A stretch of 64,000 bases of DNA from an uncultured Pseudomonadota bacterium. GTDB lineage: Bacteria; Pseudomonadota; Gammaproteobacteria; CAJXQU01. Both the position numbers and the translations under genes were made by a program. The notes under the pieces are model-generated. The model was not told where the DNA came from. It ran no database searches and was given only the letters and a program-made list of their open reading frames with translations. The DNA lies in the NCBI GenBank assembly GCA_913058255.1, contig CAJXQU010000001.1, positions 310,001-374,000 of the forward strand. The letters run 5' to 3'. Of the stretch, positions 39,874 to 48,626 are shown piece by piece (within the stretch, counting starts at the first letter, position 1; each line of letters opens with the position of its first letter).

Positions 39874-40009
39874 TTACAATCAATACTGGATCGAAGAAAT
39901 ATCAACCAATATCAATATTTTGCACCGGCCAATTCAAATATAGAATATGATCACTATCATGAGCGTTTTGATCCATAAAATTAATGAAAAAAAATCCAAG
40001 TAAGAAGAC

Positions 40010-40918
40010 ATGATATTAGCAGCGATTTTTGCAATTTTCGTGGGCCTTTTGATGGGGCTTTTAGGCGGTGGTGGCTCGATCATGACAGTGCCTGTTTTGG
40101 TTTACCTGCTGGACTTTGATACAAAAAATGCCATTATTACATCGTTGATCATCGTCGCGATAACTAGCGGAATAGCAATGGTTGCCCACGCTAAAAGAGG
40201 CTGTGTTTGCTGGAAAACGGGATTGGTTTTTAGCGCGACAGGGATTATCGGTGCTTTCCTAGGCGGACGAATTTCTGCCTACATTCCAGATGAAATTCTA
40301 CTTTTATTGTTTTCAATGGTCATGTTAATTGCCTCCAGCTATATGCTCAGGAAGGATGTTGTCGTGACTCGAAACATTTTATTACGTGATGGACTTTGTC
40401 CCGAAAAACTCCCCTATATTGCCATATTATTTGATGGCTTCATGGTGGGTGGTATCACCGGCTTAGTGGGTGTCGGTGGAGGTTTTCTTTTAGTTCCGGC
40501 ATTAAGTTTTCTTGTCGGGATCCCCATGCATGCAGCTATTGGGACATCCTTGTTAATTGTCACCCTACAATCATTAGCAGCCTTGCTAGGTCATGCCGAG
40601 CATATCGATGTTGATCTGACGTTGGTATTGATTTTCTCAGGTCTTACAGTATTCGGCAGCCTGATAGGTAGTAGCTTGTCCCGAAAGTTAAGCGGACAAA
40701 TTTTGAAAAAATCATTCGGGATATTTGTCTTGTTGATTGCGTGTTTTATGATCTTTAAGGATCTAGACAAAGAGGCAATAGAGACCATTCAAGCTCTTTA
40801 TTCAGAGCATAAAGAATTTGTTCTTGGTGCGATAACCATGATTATTTTTTATATCGTTTATCAAGTCAGAGTTTGGATCCACAGTAGAACACTTATGGAT
40901 AACACCAGCGGATCATAA
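40010..40918 (+). CDS. TauE/SafE family sulfite/anion exporter
   Basis: 302 residues with about eight hydrophobic segments. The glycine-rich repeats GLLGGGGSIMTVPVLVYL and GLVGVGGGFLLVPALSFL mark the two TauE/SafE halves. Family members export sulfite, sulfoacetate or other organosulfur anions; substrate not assignable. It may connect with the SoxYZ pair elsewhere in the window, but they are 10 kb apart. The next gene starts directly after its stop codon. Confidence 0.9.
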   Translation: MILAAIFAIFVGLLMGLLGGGGSIMTVPVLVYLLDFDTKNAIITSLIIVAITSGIAMVAHAKRGCVCWKTGLVFSATGIIGAFLGGRISAYIPDEILLLLFSMVMLIASSYMLRKDVVVTRNILLRDGLCPEKLPYIAILFDGFMVGGITGLVGVGGGFLLVPALSFLVGIPMHAAIGTSLLIVTLQSLAALLGHAEHIDVDLTLVLIFSGLTVFGSLIGSSLSRKLSGQILKKSFGIFVLLIACFMIFKDLDKEAIETIQALYSEHKEFVLGAITMIIFYIVYQVRVWIHSRTLMDNTSGS

Positions 40919-41536
40919 ATGACAGATTTCAACATTCCTGCTGAAACAGCTCGGTATGATCAGGAAATAAAAAAGAGTCGTTTTATTGCTTACGCGGCTC
41001 ATGCTGCTAGTCCTGATATGGCAAATATTTTTATAAAAAAGATCAGAACAGAATATCCTGATGCACGTCATGTTTGCTGGGCTTTTGTCGCCGGTCAGCC
41101 GGGTCACTCGACAGAGGTAGGTTTCAGTGATGACGGTGAGCCTAATGGAACCGCAGGTATGCCGATGTTGAATGTTTTACAGCATGGGGAAACGGGTGAA
41201 ATTGTCGTTGTCGTGGTGCGTTATTTTGGTGGAATTAAACTCGGTACAGGAGGGTTGGCCAGAGCCTACTCAAGTTCTGTTTCTGGCGTTCTGAAATTAT
41301 TGCCACTACAGCTAAAGGTCATAAAAACCACTGTTTTTTTTAAGGCTGAGTTCTCACAGGAAGATGCTGTCCGTCGGAGTTTGCAGATGATCGGTGCTGA
41401 TAATATAAAGATCCAATATAATGAGTCTCTCAGTATAGAATGTGATGTTCCAGAAGATAATTATTCTGTTCTAAAAAAAAATCTTAATGATCTTAGCCGA
41501 GGTAAGATTAATGTAAAAACGAATAATGTTTTCTAA
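40919..41536 (+). CDS. yigZ: YigZ/IMPACT family protein
   Basis: 205 residues. The N-terminal UPF0029 fold carries KKSRFIAYA, DARHVCWAFV, DDGEPNGTAGMPML and VRYFGGIKLGTGGLARAY, the IMPACT signature; a C-terminal DUF1949 ferredoxin-like domain follows. Role is thought to be in translation or proline metabolism, but is not settled. It abuts the TauE gene with no spacing. Confidence 0.95.
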   Translation: MTDFNIPAETARYDQEIKKSRFIAYAAHAASPDMANIFIKKIRTEYPDARHVCWAFVAGQPGHSTEVGFSDDGEPNGTAGMPMLNVLQHGETGEIVVVVVRYFGGIKLGTGGLARAYSSSVSGVLKLLPLQLKVIKTTVFFKAEFSQEDAVRRSLQMIGADNIKIQYNESLSIECDVPEDNYSVLKKNLNDLSRGKINVKTNNVF

Positions 41537-41626
41537 AATGTACATTTCTTGGAATAGAAAAATGTGTGTTTTCAAATTATGGGCTACCTACGGGACACAG
41601 TAGAAAGTATAGAAAGCTATGGGCAG

Positions 41627-43360
41627 TTAATCGCCACTGAACAAACTATATTGCCCCGGTTTTAAACTTTCATCATTATTTTTTTCATTGGATAATTGGA
41701 AGCAAACTCGTCCCTGTTCGTTATGAATTAACTTTAATCTAAATCCATTTAATTGAGCTTGTTTTGCCGCTTGATACAAGCCTATACCTAAACCTGATTT
41801 AGAATCCATAGGTTGATTAAAAAGTTTTTCTACAATGTGGTCAGATATTTTTTTACCAGAGTCACAAACCGAAAGTTTAACGTTAGTATCTGTTGTCATC
41901 AGGGAAATCATCACATTCAAGTGGTTATCGAGTTGGCCCTTGAAATTCGTATTTTCCAATAGATTTTCAATGGTACTATCAAATAAATCAAAAGGAATGA
42001 TTGGATTAGACGTAATGTGTTCTTGAAAAGAAATATTTTTAGCATTAATACGAGATTGTAACTTTCCCCACCAGCCTTCTAGCGACATGTGTTCAATGGT
42101 TACATCCTCAGGATCGCGCAGTTTATCTAAGGCGAGTTGTAAGCGTTGTGTAATGTAAGGCAATTGTTTTTTTAAGAGTAACTGGCCTTGGGATGCATTT
42201 TCTTTATTGAGAGATTCATCACTTTCTATGACGGCAGTAATTGTTTGTAGAGATTGCAAAAGGTTCTTTATATCGTGTGTAACGCGTGCACCTGTTTCAT
42301 AGATAGCTTGTAAATGTGTTCGTTGCATCAGCTCAATTTCACGCGACTTAGCGGTGTGAAAATGATAAACCAGTTGCACTAATAATTTACAGTGCATCAA
42401 TAACGTTGGGCCAATAGGACGGCGAGTATAGAGACTGACAATAAAGGTGCCCGTCGAAAGGTCCATTCGATAACGGGTTTTTTTACCATAAAGCTCTTCA
42501 TCTTTATCAAGGTTCCAAAGGACGCCTTCAATCCAAGGAATTTCTACCATTTTTTGCATGGCAGCGCTAACAAAAGAATCGGGCATTTTTTCTTGATCAG
42601 CTAATTCGGCAAGTTCACCTAGCCAAGTTTCAAACGGGGTGCCTATGTTCATTAACGAACGTTCCCAAAGCTGGGCAAGGCCGCTAAAGCCAATCACGGG
42701 TGAAGATAACCAGCTTAAGGTGAATAGAAAAATGGAAAGTACGAGTAAGGATTCTAATAGTGCTTCTGGATATTGTGAGCCTGAGTGATACATATTTAAC
42801 AAGCTACCAACGGCCAACATCGCCGCGATTAGCGAGACGGTGAGTGCTCGAAAAAAATCAATGGGTCGAATGTGACTGTCACGTTTGTACTGCCAAGTAA
42901 AAGCAATAATGATGAAGGGTAAAATAATTAAGCCGTACTTGAAGAGCTGATAAACGCTACTGCTAAGATTTGAAACTTGAAAAAGCTCGGTGGTGCCACG
43001 AATTAAAAGCTCGGAAACTAGGAACACTAACGTGATTAAGTAGGCTCGGCGCTCAGTCGCATTTTCTAGAACCTGCCCTGCTACTAAACCGATCAGCAGA
43101 ACAATCCAGCTACAGAGAATGGCCCAGCTCATCCAATAAATAAATCCACTGGTGAATAATACGAACAGTATTCCAGCTTGAAGTGCTATCCTTTGGTCAC
43201 GTCGCCACAAAGGCTGCCAAATAAAAAACAAACCTAAATGTGCAAGCATCAATGATCGGGATAAGGCGCTACCGAAATCTTTCCAGATCGCAAAGTGGAG
43301 CAACAATAGCATTGCTGCCAGCACCCAAAGGCCGTTTAATTGAAGTCGTTGTTGTGGCAT
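41627..43360 (-). CDS. Membrane sensor histidine kinase
   Basis: 577 residues from ATG 43360; a longer frame from 43429 would overlap the divergent permease gene and adds a non-homologous-looking leader. About nine membrane helices fill residues 8-225, then a linker, and an H-box GARVTHDIKNLLQSL, N-box ENLLENTNF and G-box DSKSGLGIGLY. No response regulator gene is adjacent. Divergent from an ABC-2 permease and TPR protein; it may sense the state of that system. No GAF or PAS domain is evident. Confidence 0.87.
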   Translation of the reverse strand: MPQQRLQLNGLWVLAAMLLLLHFAIWKDFGSALSRSLMLAHLGLFFIWQPLWRRDQRIALQAGILFVLFTSGFIYWMSWAILCSWIVLLIGLVAGQVLENATERRAYLITLVFLVSELLIRGTTELFQVSNLSSSVYQLFKYGLIILPFIIIAFTWQYKRDSHIRPIDFFRALTVSLIAAMLAVGSLLNMYHSGSQYPEALLESLLVLSIFLFTLSWLSSPVIGFSGLAQLWERSLMNIGTPFETWLGELAELADQEKMPDSFVSAAMQKMVEIPWIEGVLWNLDKDEELYGKKTRYRMDLSTGTFIVSLYTRRPIGPTLLMHCKLLVQLVYHFHTAKSREIELMQRTHLQAIYETGARVTHDIKNLLQSLQTITAVIESDESLNKENASQGQLLLKKQLPYITQRLQLALDKLRDPEDVTIEHMSLEGWWGKLQSRINAKNISFQEHITSNPIIPFDLFDSTIENLLENTNFKGQLDNHLNVMISLMTTDTNVKLSVCDSGKKISDHIVEKLFNQPMDSKSGLGIGLYQAAKQAQLNGFRLKLIHNEQGRVCFQLSNEKNNDESLKPGQYSLFSGD

Positions 43361-43404
43361 AAGAGAGTGATAAAATAAATCAAATTTAAAAAGGAACACC
43401 AATA

Positions 43405-44172
43405 TTGTACGCCATCTTTGCCATAACACGGTTCACTTTGCTTGAAGCCTTGCATAATCGTCTCGTCTGGTTGTTTCTGCTGTTGTTATTGATAGGTATT
43501 ATGCTTGCGGAATTTATGGGGGGGATTTCTATTACAGAAAGCCTTGTTGTTAAGACCAGCCTGCTCAGCGCCAGCCTAAGGATTTTTGCTGTATTTGTGA
43601 TCAGTTTATTTGTCATCACCAGTATGGTGCGTGAGATTAATGACAAAGGTTTAGCGTTGACACTCTCATTCCCTGTTTCCCGTGCCAGCTATTATTTTGG
43701 AAAGTTTCTGGGCTATAGTTTCATCGCTTTTATGATGGTTCTTCTGATCGGGTTTTGTTTGATTTTTTACGCCCCTGCCCTACAAGTTTTTATTTGGATA
43801 AGCTCATTATTTTGTGAACTCCTGATCATGACAGCCTTGTGTTTGTTATGTGTATTTACTTTTACTCAAGTAACAACAGCGATCACAGCTGTCGCAGCTT
43901 TTTATGTGTTAGCGAGGAGTCTTCATGCGATTCAGCTTATGAGCCAAGGCCCGCTGATTGATCCTAATTCATTAGTGCAAACCTACAGTATTAAAGTGCT
44001 AAATATCATTGCTCACTTTTTGCCGGATCTACATCGTTTTAGTCCCTCAAGCTGGTTAGTCTATGCAGAGACCAGTGTTGATCAAATTATTCCCATAATA
44101 TTGCAAACAGTGATCTATGTTTCTGTCTTGACCATGGCTGGGTTGTTTGATTTATATCGAAAAAACTTATGA
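43405..44172 (+). CDS. ABC-2 type transporter permease
   Basis: 255 residues from a TTG start with AAGGA upstream. Six hydrophobic segments in the NosY/ABC-2 layout; VREINDKGLALTLSFPVSRASYYFGKF (positions about 72-98) is typical of the coupling-helix region. No ATPase is encoded next to it. It overlaps the following TPR gene by 4 bp (ATGA) and is divergent from the histidine kinase by only 44 bp, so the three may be co-regulated. Substrate unknown. Confidence 0.82.
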   Translation: MYAIFAITRFTLLEALHNRLVWLFLLLLLIGIMLAEFMGGISITESLVVKTSLLSASLRIFAVFVISLFVITSMVREINDKGLALTLSFPVSRASYYFGKFLGYSFIAFMMVLLIGFCLIFYAPALQVFIWISSLFCELLIMTALCLLCVFTFTQVTTAITAVAAFYVLARSLHAIQLMSQGPLIDPNSLVQTYSIKVLNIIAHFLPDLHRFSPSSWLVYAETSVDQIIPIILQTVIYVSVLTMAGLFDLYRKNL

Positions 44173-44909
44173 AGTTAAACGCTTTCTTTCAGTCGTCTAA
44201 AGAACGCTCAATGGCGAGTATTCCTATTTGGATATTGCTTGCTTTATTAATCTCGCTCGCTGTACAAATAATTTGGCATAAATATCAACCTGTCCCAGTT
44301 GCTAAAGTCACGCAACTGTCCAGCCCTCCATCAGAAGCCATATTGAACGCGATCAGCTTTGGAGATCCTGTCGCATTTTCAAAGTTAAGCATGCTCTGGC
44401 TACAAGCCCACGATAACCAACCTGGTGTAAGCATTCCATTCCGACAGCTTGATTATGAGGTATTGACGCAATGGTTGTCGGTGATTCTCGCACTCGATCC
44501 TAAAGCACACTACCCGCTACTGTCTGCGGCAAGGGTATTCGCCCAAGTGCCTGATGCAGAGAAGCAACGAAAAATGTTGACATTTGTAGAACACGAATTT
44601 TATAAAGCTCCCAATAAACGTTGGCAATGGCTAGCGCACGCAGCATTTGTCGCAAAGCATCGATTGAAAGATCAAAAGCTGGCACTTAAATTCGCAAAAG
44701 CACTTGCTGATCACGCAACGGGAGAGCAAGTACCTAATTGGGCAAAGCAAATGCAGATCTTCTTGCTTGAAGACATGGGCGAGCTTGATGCTGCAAAAAT
44801 TTTATTAGGCGGATTGTTAGAAAGTGGTCAAATAAAAGATCCGCATGAGCAACAGTTTTTACATCAACGTTTACAAGAACTAGAAGATAAATCTGCTTCA
44901 TCTTTCTAA
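44169..44909 (+). CDS. Membrane-anchored TPR-like protein of unknown function
   Basis: 246 residues, translationally coupled to the ABC-2 permease (ATGA). One N-terminal membrane helix (about 17-36) and then helical-repeat (TPR-like) pairs facing the periplasm, with WLSVILALDPKAHYPLLSAARVFA and a late DEDMGELDAAKILLGG-like stretch (LLEDMGELDAAKILL). No named family recognised. The coupling suggests it is a partner of the permease. Confidence 0.75.
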   Translation: MKLNAFFQSSKERSMASIPIWILLALLISLAVQIIWHKYQPVPVAKVTQLSSPPSEAILNAISFGDPVAFSKLSMLWLQAHDNQPGVSIPFRQLDYEVLTQWLSVILALDPKAHYPLLSAARVFAQVPDAEKQRKMLTFVEHEFYKAPNKRWQWLAHAAFVAKHRLKDQKLALKFAKALADHATGEQVPNWAKQMQIFLLEDMGELDAAKILLGGLLESGQIKDPHEQQFLHQRLQELEDKSASSF

Positions 44910-44921
44910 ATGTTGAATCGT

Positions 44922-44953
44922 AATGTTGGTATATCAACATTAGTGTTGATATA
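44922..44953 (+). promoter_or_regulatory. Overlapping inverted repeats before orphan prepilin gene
   Basis: AATGTTG (44922-44928) pairs with CAACATT (44935-44941). TATATCAACA (44930-44939) pairs perfectly with TGTTGATATA (44944-44953). The middle CAACA can join either partner, giving alternative hairpins or three operator half-sites. It lies 13 bp past the TPR gene stop and 122 bp before the prepilin start. Confidence 0.4.
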
Positions 44954-45075
44954 TCGTCACTTTTCATTGAAAACACAATGAAAAATACTGTTAATTAATA
45001 ATTAAATCAATGATTTGTGTCGATGGCATAGAATCTGCTCTGATTGGGGATAGATGAAGATAAACTAGGAAGCAA

Positions 45076-45783
45076 ATGAAAATGAAAGCTCTGAAACATT
45101 CAAAACAGAAAGGTTTTACGTTAGTTGAGATCGCGATCGTTATGGTCATTATTGGTTTGTTATTGGGCGCGGTTTTGAAAGGCCAAAACCTAATTAACAG
45201 TGCACGAGTACGCAACATGGCTGATCAGAACTCTAGCATCCAAGCAGCTTATTATGGATTTATTGATCGGTATCGAGCTGTGCCTGGTGATATGAAGGCT
45301 GTTGATGCTACGGCTGCGATTGGAACTAATAATCTACTAAATTCTGTCGGTGGTGACGGGAATGGTTCTCTAAAGGTTAATGATTATGGAGAGGCTGCAG
45401 CTCTTTGGGCGCACTTAAGCGCAGCGAATTTCATCGTTGGTAATTACGATGGGGCTTCTGCTTATACCGCAAAAACATCTGCTCCAGTAAATGCGTTCGA
45501 AGGAAGAGTTATATTGTGGAAAACTGCAAAATATATAAAGACAGGAGAATCCACGGCAACGAATCGTTTGGGATTTATTGTGGGGCGAAATACACCTGCT
45601 TCGGTTTTAGCGGAGTTAGATGTAAAAGTTGATGATGGAAAGCCTGGAACAGGTGTTTTGCGAGGCTCTAATGGAGCTGTAACGGTTACTAATGCTGATG
45701 GGCAGGAAGCTGCTTGTGTAAATGCATCTATCTGGGATGTTTCATCTGACAGCCAAGATTGTAATGCTATCTACCTATATTAA
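45076..45783 (+). CDS. Orphan type IV pilin-like prepilin
   Basis: 235 residues. The class III signal KGFTLVEIAIVMVIIGLLLG gives the prepilin-peptidase site after Gly13 and the Phe+1/Glu+5 pattern. The globular part is Gly/Asn/Thr-rich and has a C-terminal cysteine pair (AACVNAS and SQDCNAI), suggesting a disulfide loop. No pilus or type II secretion genes are nearby. AGGAAG is upstream. It may be a minor or surface pseudopilin; function unknown. Confidence 0.85.
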   Translation: MKMKALKHSKQKGFTLVEIAIVMVIIGLLLGAVLKGQNLINSARVRNMADQNSSIQAAYYGFIDRYRAVPGDMKAVDATAAIGTNNLLNSVGGDGNGSLKVNDYGEAAALWAHLSAANFIVGNYDGASAYTAKTSAPVNAFEGRVILWKTAKYIKTGESTATNRLGFIVGRNTPASVLAELDVKVDDGKPGTGVLRGSNGAVTVTNADGQEAACVNASIWDVSSDSQDCNAIYLY

Positions 45784-45810
45784 AGTTAATAGTTGAATTT
45801 AGATAGAAAT

Positions 45811-45839
45811 AAAAAAGCCCGCTTTATGCGGGCTTTTTT
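45811..45839. terminator. Strong bidirectional terminator between prepilin and murU
   Basis: Six A and GCCCGC (45817-45822), a TTTAT loop and GCGGGC (45828-45833) followed by six T. Works on both strands for convergent genes. Confidence 0.9.
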
Positions 45840-45856
45840 ATAGGTGATAGTTCAAA

Positions 45857-46531
45857 TTAACTTTCCAGAACCTCAGCCAATTGTTCTAGACGTTCAGGTG
45901 TTCCAATATCCATCCATTCGCCTTTATAAACTGTACCAGCGACCAGATCTTGCGAGATAGCATGACGTAGGATGGGTGCCAGTGAGAAGCTGCCTTCACT
46001 ACACTCATCGAATAATTCGGGTCGATAAACGGCTAATCCGCTGAAGGTGTATTTCTCTGAACCTTCTAGACGAATGCGCTCAGCTTCAACGGCGAAATCG
46101 CCTTTAGGATTATGTTCAGGATTAGGGACAAGGATAAGTTGCGCTAATCCCTGAGGATCTGCGAGTAAGTTTTCTAATGGGTAATCACACCAGATATCAC
46201 CATTGATGATCATAAAGCTGGAGTCATTGAGCAAGGGCAGAGCTTTGTAGATGCCACCACCTGTTTCTAGAGGTTGATCGCCTTCATCCGAATAGGTAAT
46301 TTTTGCACCGTATTTTTTTCCATCACCAAGCACTTCTGTGAATTGATCTGCATTTTGCGCACGGTTGATCACAATCTCAGTAATACCAGCAGTGACTAAG
46401 CGTTCAATATGATGTTCTATCAGGGTTTTACTGTTCGGTTGAGTGCCGATTTTGAGTAACGGTTTTGGCGTATTTTTAGTCAGATCGCCCATGCGGTTGC
46501 CATGGCCCGCTGCAAGTATCATTGCTTTCAC
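45857..46531 (-). CDS. murU: N-acetylmuramate-1-phosphate uridylyltransferase MurU
   Basis: 224 residues. Nucleotidyltransferase signature MILAAGHGNRMGDLTKNTPKPL at residues 3-24 (glycine-rich loop and Lys), with INGDIWCDY and a short helical end. It makes UDP-MurNAc from MurNAc-1-phosphate in the fosfomycin-insensitive peptidoglycan recycling route. It overlaps amgK by 4 bp, and the two form the known AmgK-MurU pair. Confidence 0.92.
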   Translation of the reverse strand: MKAMILAAGHGNRMGDLTKNTPKPLLKIGTQPNSKTLIEHHIERLVTAGITEIVINRAQNADQFTEVLGDGKKYGAKITYSDEGDQPLETGGGIYKALPLLNDSSFMIINGDIWCDYPLENLLADPQGLAQLILVPNPEHNPKGDFAVEAERIRLEGSEKYTFSGLAVYRPELFDECSEGSFSLAPILRHAISQDLVAGTVYKGEWMDIGTPERLEQLAEVLES

Positions 46532-47532
46532 GTTTTTATGTCCTTTAATGCAGGTTGTAGTGATTGATTAATAAATCGGTTTAGCTCATTTAGTTCGGAA
46601 TATTTTTGGCTTACCTCTTCAATATAACTTAGGGTCCGAGGAATATCTTTTAAGTAACCTTTTTTATCATCACGGTGGTAAAGCCGCGCAAAAATACCGC
46701 TGGCTTTAAGGTGACGTTGGATACCCATCAGATCAAACCAGCGAGTAAACTCAGCTTGTGAAAAGTTCGGTAGTAAGTCATTTTGTCGAACGGTATCACA
46801 ATAATATGTCACCCAATTTACAAGATGGTCGCTTGGCCATTTGATATAACAATCACGCAAGATTGATACCAGATCGTAACTAATGGGGCCGAGTACGGCA
46901 TCTTGAAAGTCAAGAACTCCCGGTGATTGATCGTGCTGCCATGTTAGGTTTCTGGAATGATAATCGCGATGAACAAAAACCTGCGGTTGCTCTAGTGCAG
47001 ATTGACTGAGAAAAGAAAAAGTATTCTGTAGCCAGCTGTCCTGCGTAGGTAATCCGAGGTGTTTATTGAGAAGCCAATCTGAAAAAAGGCTCATTTCTTG
47101 GTGTAATAAGGCTTCGTTATATTGGGGCAATTCAGCTGTGCTAGTGTGGCTCTGCATCGTAATGAGTGAATTAATCGCGGCATGGTATAGTTCGTCGGCA
47201 TTCTCTTCGTTGAGCTTGTCGAGATACATTGTATTGCCGAGATCGGATAATAGAAGAAAGCCATTTTCAGCAGAGAAAGCTTTTATTTCAGGTGCATTAA
47301 TGCCAGATTTCAGCAGTCGATTGGTAATGTCTATGAAGGGCGCGCAGTCTTCTTTACTTGGCGGCGCATCCATAATGATCAATGATTTACCCTGATCATT
47401 ATCTAATATAATTCTAAAATAGCGTCGAAAGCTCGCATCGGCGGAAGCGGGTTCTATAGAATAGTTGCTGATGTTTAGATCGGTTTGTAACCATGTGTTT
47501 ATTTCTTCAAGTCGGATATCCATAGAAACCAT
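46528..47532 (-). CDS. amgK: N-acetylmuramate/N-acetylglucosamine anomeric kinase AmgK
   Basis: 334 residues; ATG 47523 three codons in is an alternative start. Aminoglycoside-phosphotransferase fold with VHRDYHSRNL as catalytic loop and VLDFQDAVLG as metal-binding motif. It phosphorylates MurNAc at the anomeric position for MurU. Together they return cell-wall sugars to UDP-MurNAc, bypassing MurA. Confidence 0.92.
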   Translation of the reverse strand: MVSMDIRLEEINTWLQTDLNISNYSIEPASADASFRRYFRIILDNDQGKSLIIMDAPPSKEDCAPFIDITNRLLKSGINAPEIKAFSAENGFLLLSDLGNTMYLDKLNEENADELYHAAINSLITMQSHTSTAELPQYNEALLHQEMSLFSDWLLNKHLGLPTQDSWLQNTFSFLSQSALEQPQVFVHRDYHSRNLTWQHDQSPGVLDFQDAVLGPISYDLVSILRDCYIKWPSDHLVNWVTYYCDTVRQNDLLPNFSQAEFTRWFDLMGIQRHLKASGIFARLYHRDDKKGYLKDIPRTLSYIEEVSQKYSELNELNRFINQSLQPALKDIKT

Positions 47533-47645
47533 TTTACGCGACTATAAAGATTCTGGCATCATGCCGCGTGTTTTGTCTAGCGCGGATAAAGTTAAGAATA
47601 AAAAATGATACAAAAAGTCTGTTAAAAATCTGAGATAATGAGTTT

Positions 47646-48608
47646 ATGTTAATAAGTATTCTTGCGGTATTGCTAGGGCTTGTCCTGCTAACCTATGGTG
47701 CAGATCGTTTTGTCGATGGCGCGGCTGCGGTTGGACGAAACCTTGGTATGTCGCCGATGATCATAGGTTTGACCATTGTTGCATTTGCAACGTCGGCTCC
47801 AGAAATGTTGGTGGCTGGTGTGGCTGCCTTGGATGGGGCAACGGGGATTGCGATCGGGAATGCCGTGGGTTCGAATATCACCAATATTGGTTTAGTGCTT
47901 GGTATAACAGCGGTTATCTCGCCTTTGATGGTCAATTCCAGCACGATCAAACGTGAATTCCCTCTAATGTTTCTTGCTGTTTTTCTCGCCTATGGCTTGA
48001 TGCTCGATGGCAATTTAAGTCGTCTCGACGGTATTATCCTACTGATTGGGATGATAGTAACAATCTGTGTAACCGTATACTTGGGTAGGCATTCGCCCGT
48101 TGATGATCCGGTAAAACAAGATTTTGAAGAAGAATTAGAAGAGACATTACCACCGAAAAGCGCATATTTTTGGCTAGTCATGGGGGCAATCTTATTATTG
48201 GCCGGCTCTAAACTACTGGTTAAAGGTGCAGTTGATATAGCACATTTTTATGAGATTAGTGATCTCGTCATTGGTTTGACAATTGTTGCTATTGGAACGA
48301 GCTTACCTGAGCTAGCCGCCTCATTAGTGAGTGCGGTCAAAGGGGAGCAGGACATGGCTCTCGGTAATGTGATCGGCTCCAACATGTTTAATATGCTGGC
48401 GGTTTTATTCGTTCCAGGACTAATCCACCCCGGCGTGGTGAGTGAGGATGTGCTTACTCGAGACTTTCCATTTATGCTGTTACTGAGCGCACTCATGTTC
48501 TTTATGTCTTATGGGTTTCGTAAAGCCGGCAAAATAACCAAGCTAAATGGAGTCGTCCTGCTAGTTGGGTTTATCTTCTATCAACTTATGCTATTTCGTT
48601 TAGGTTAA
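47646..48608 (+). CDS. yrbG: Calcium/sodium antiporter, YrbG-like CaCA family
   Basis: 320 residues in two homologous membrane halves. The alpha repeats GLTIVAFATSAPEMLV with GNAVGSNITNIGL, and GLTIVAIGTSLPELAA with GNVIGSNMFNML, supply the ion-binding Glu and Asn residues. An acidic cytosolic loop (EEELEETLPP) separates them. First gene of the conserved yrbG-kdsD-kdsC-lptCAB cluster. Confidence 0.95.
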   Translation: MLISILAVLLGLVLLTYGADRFVDGAAAVGRNLGMSPMIIGLTIVAFATSAPEMLVAGVAALDGATGIAIGNAVGSNITNIGLVLGITAVISPLMVNSSTIKREFPLMFLAVFLAYGLMLDGNLSRLDGIILLIGMIVTICVTVYLGRHSPVDDPVKQDFEEELEETLPPKSAYFWLVMGAILLLAGSKLLVKGAVDIAHFYEISDLVIGLTIVAIGTSLPELAASLVSAVKGEQDMALGNVIGSNMFNMLAVLFVPGLIHPGVVSEDVLTRDFPFMLLLSALMFFMSYGFRKAGKITKLNGVVLLVGFIFYQLMLFRLG

Positions 48609-48626
48609 AAGAGTTCTATTTATTCA

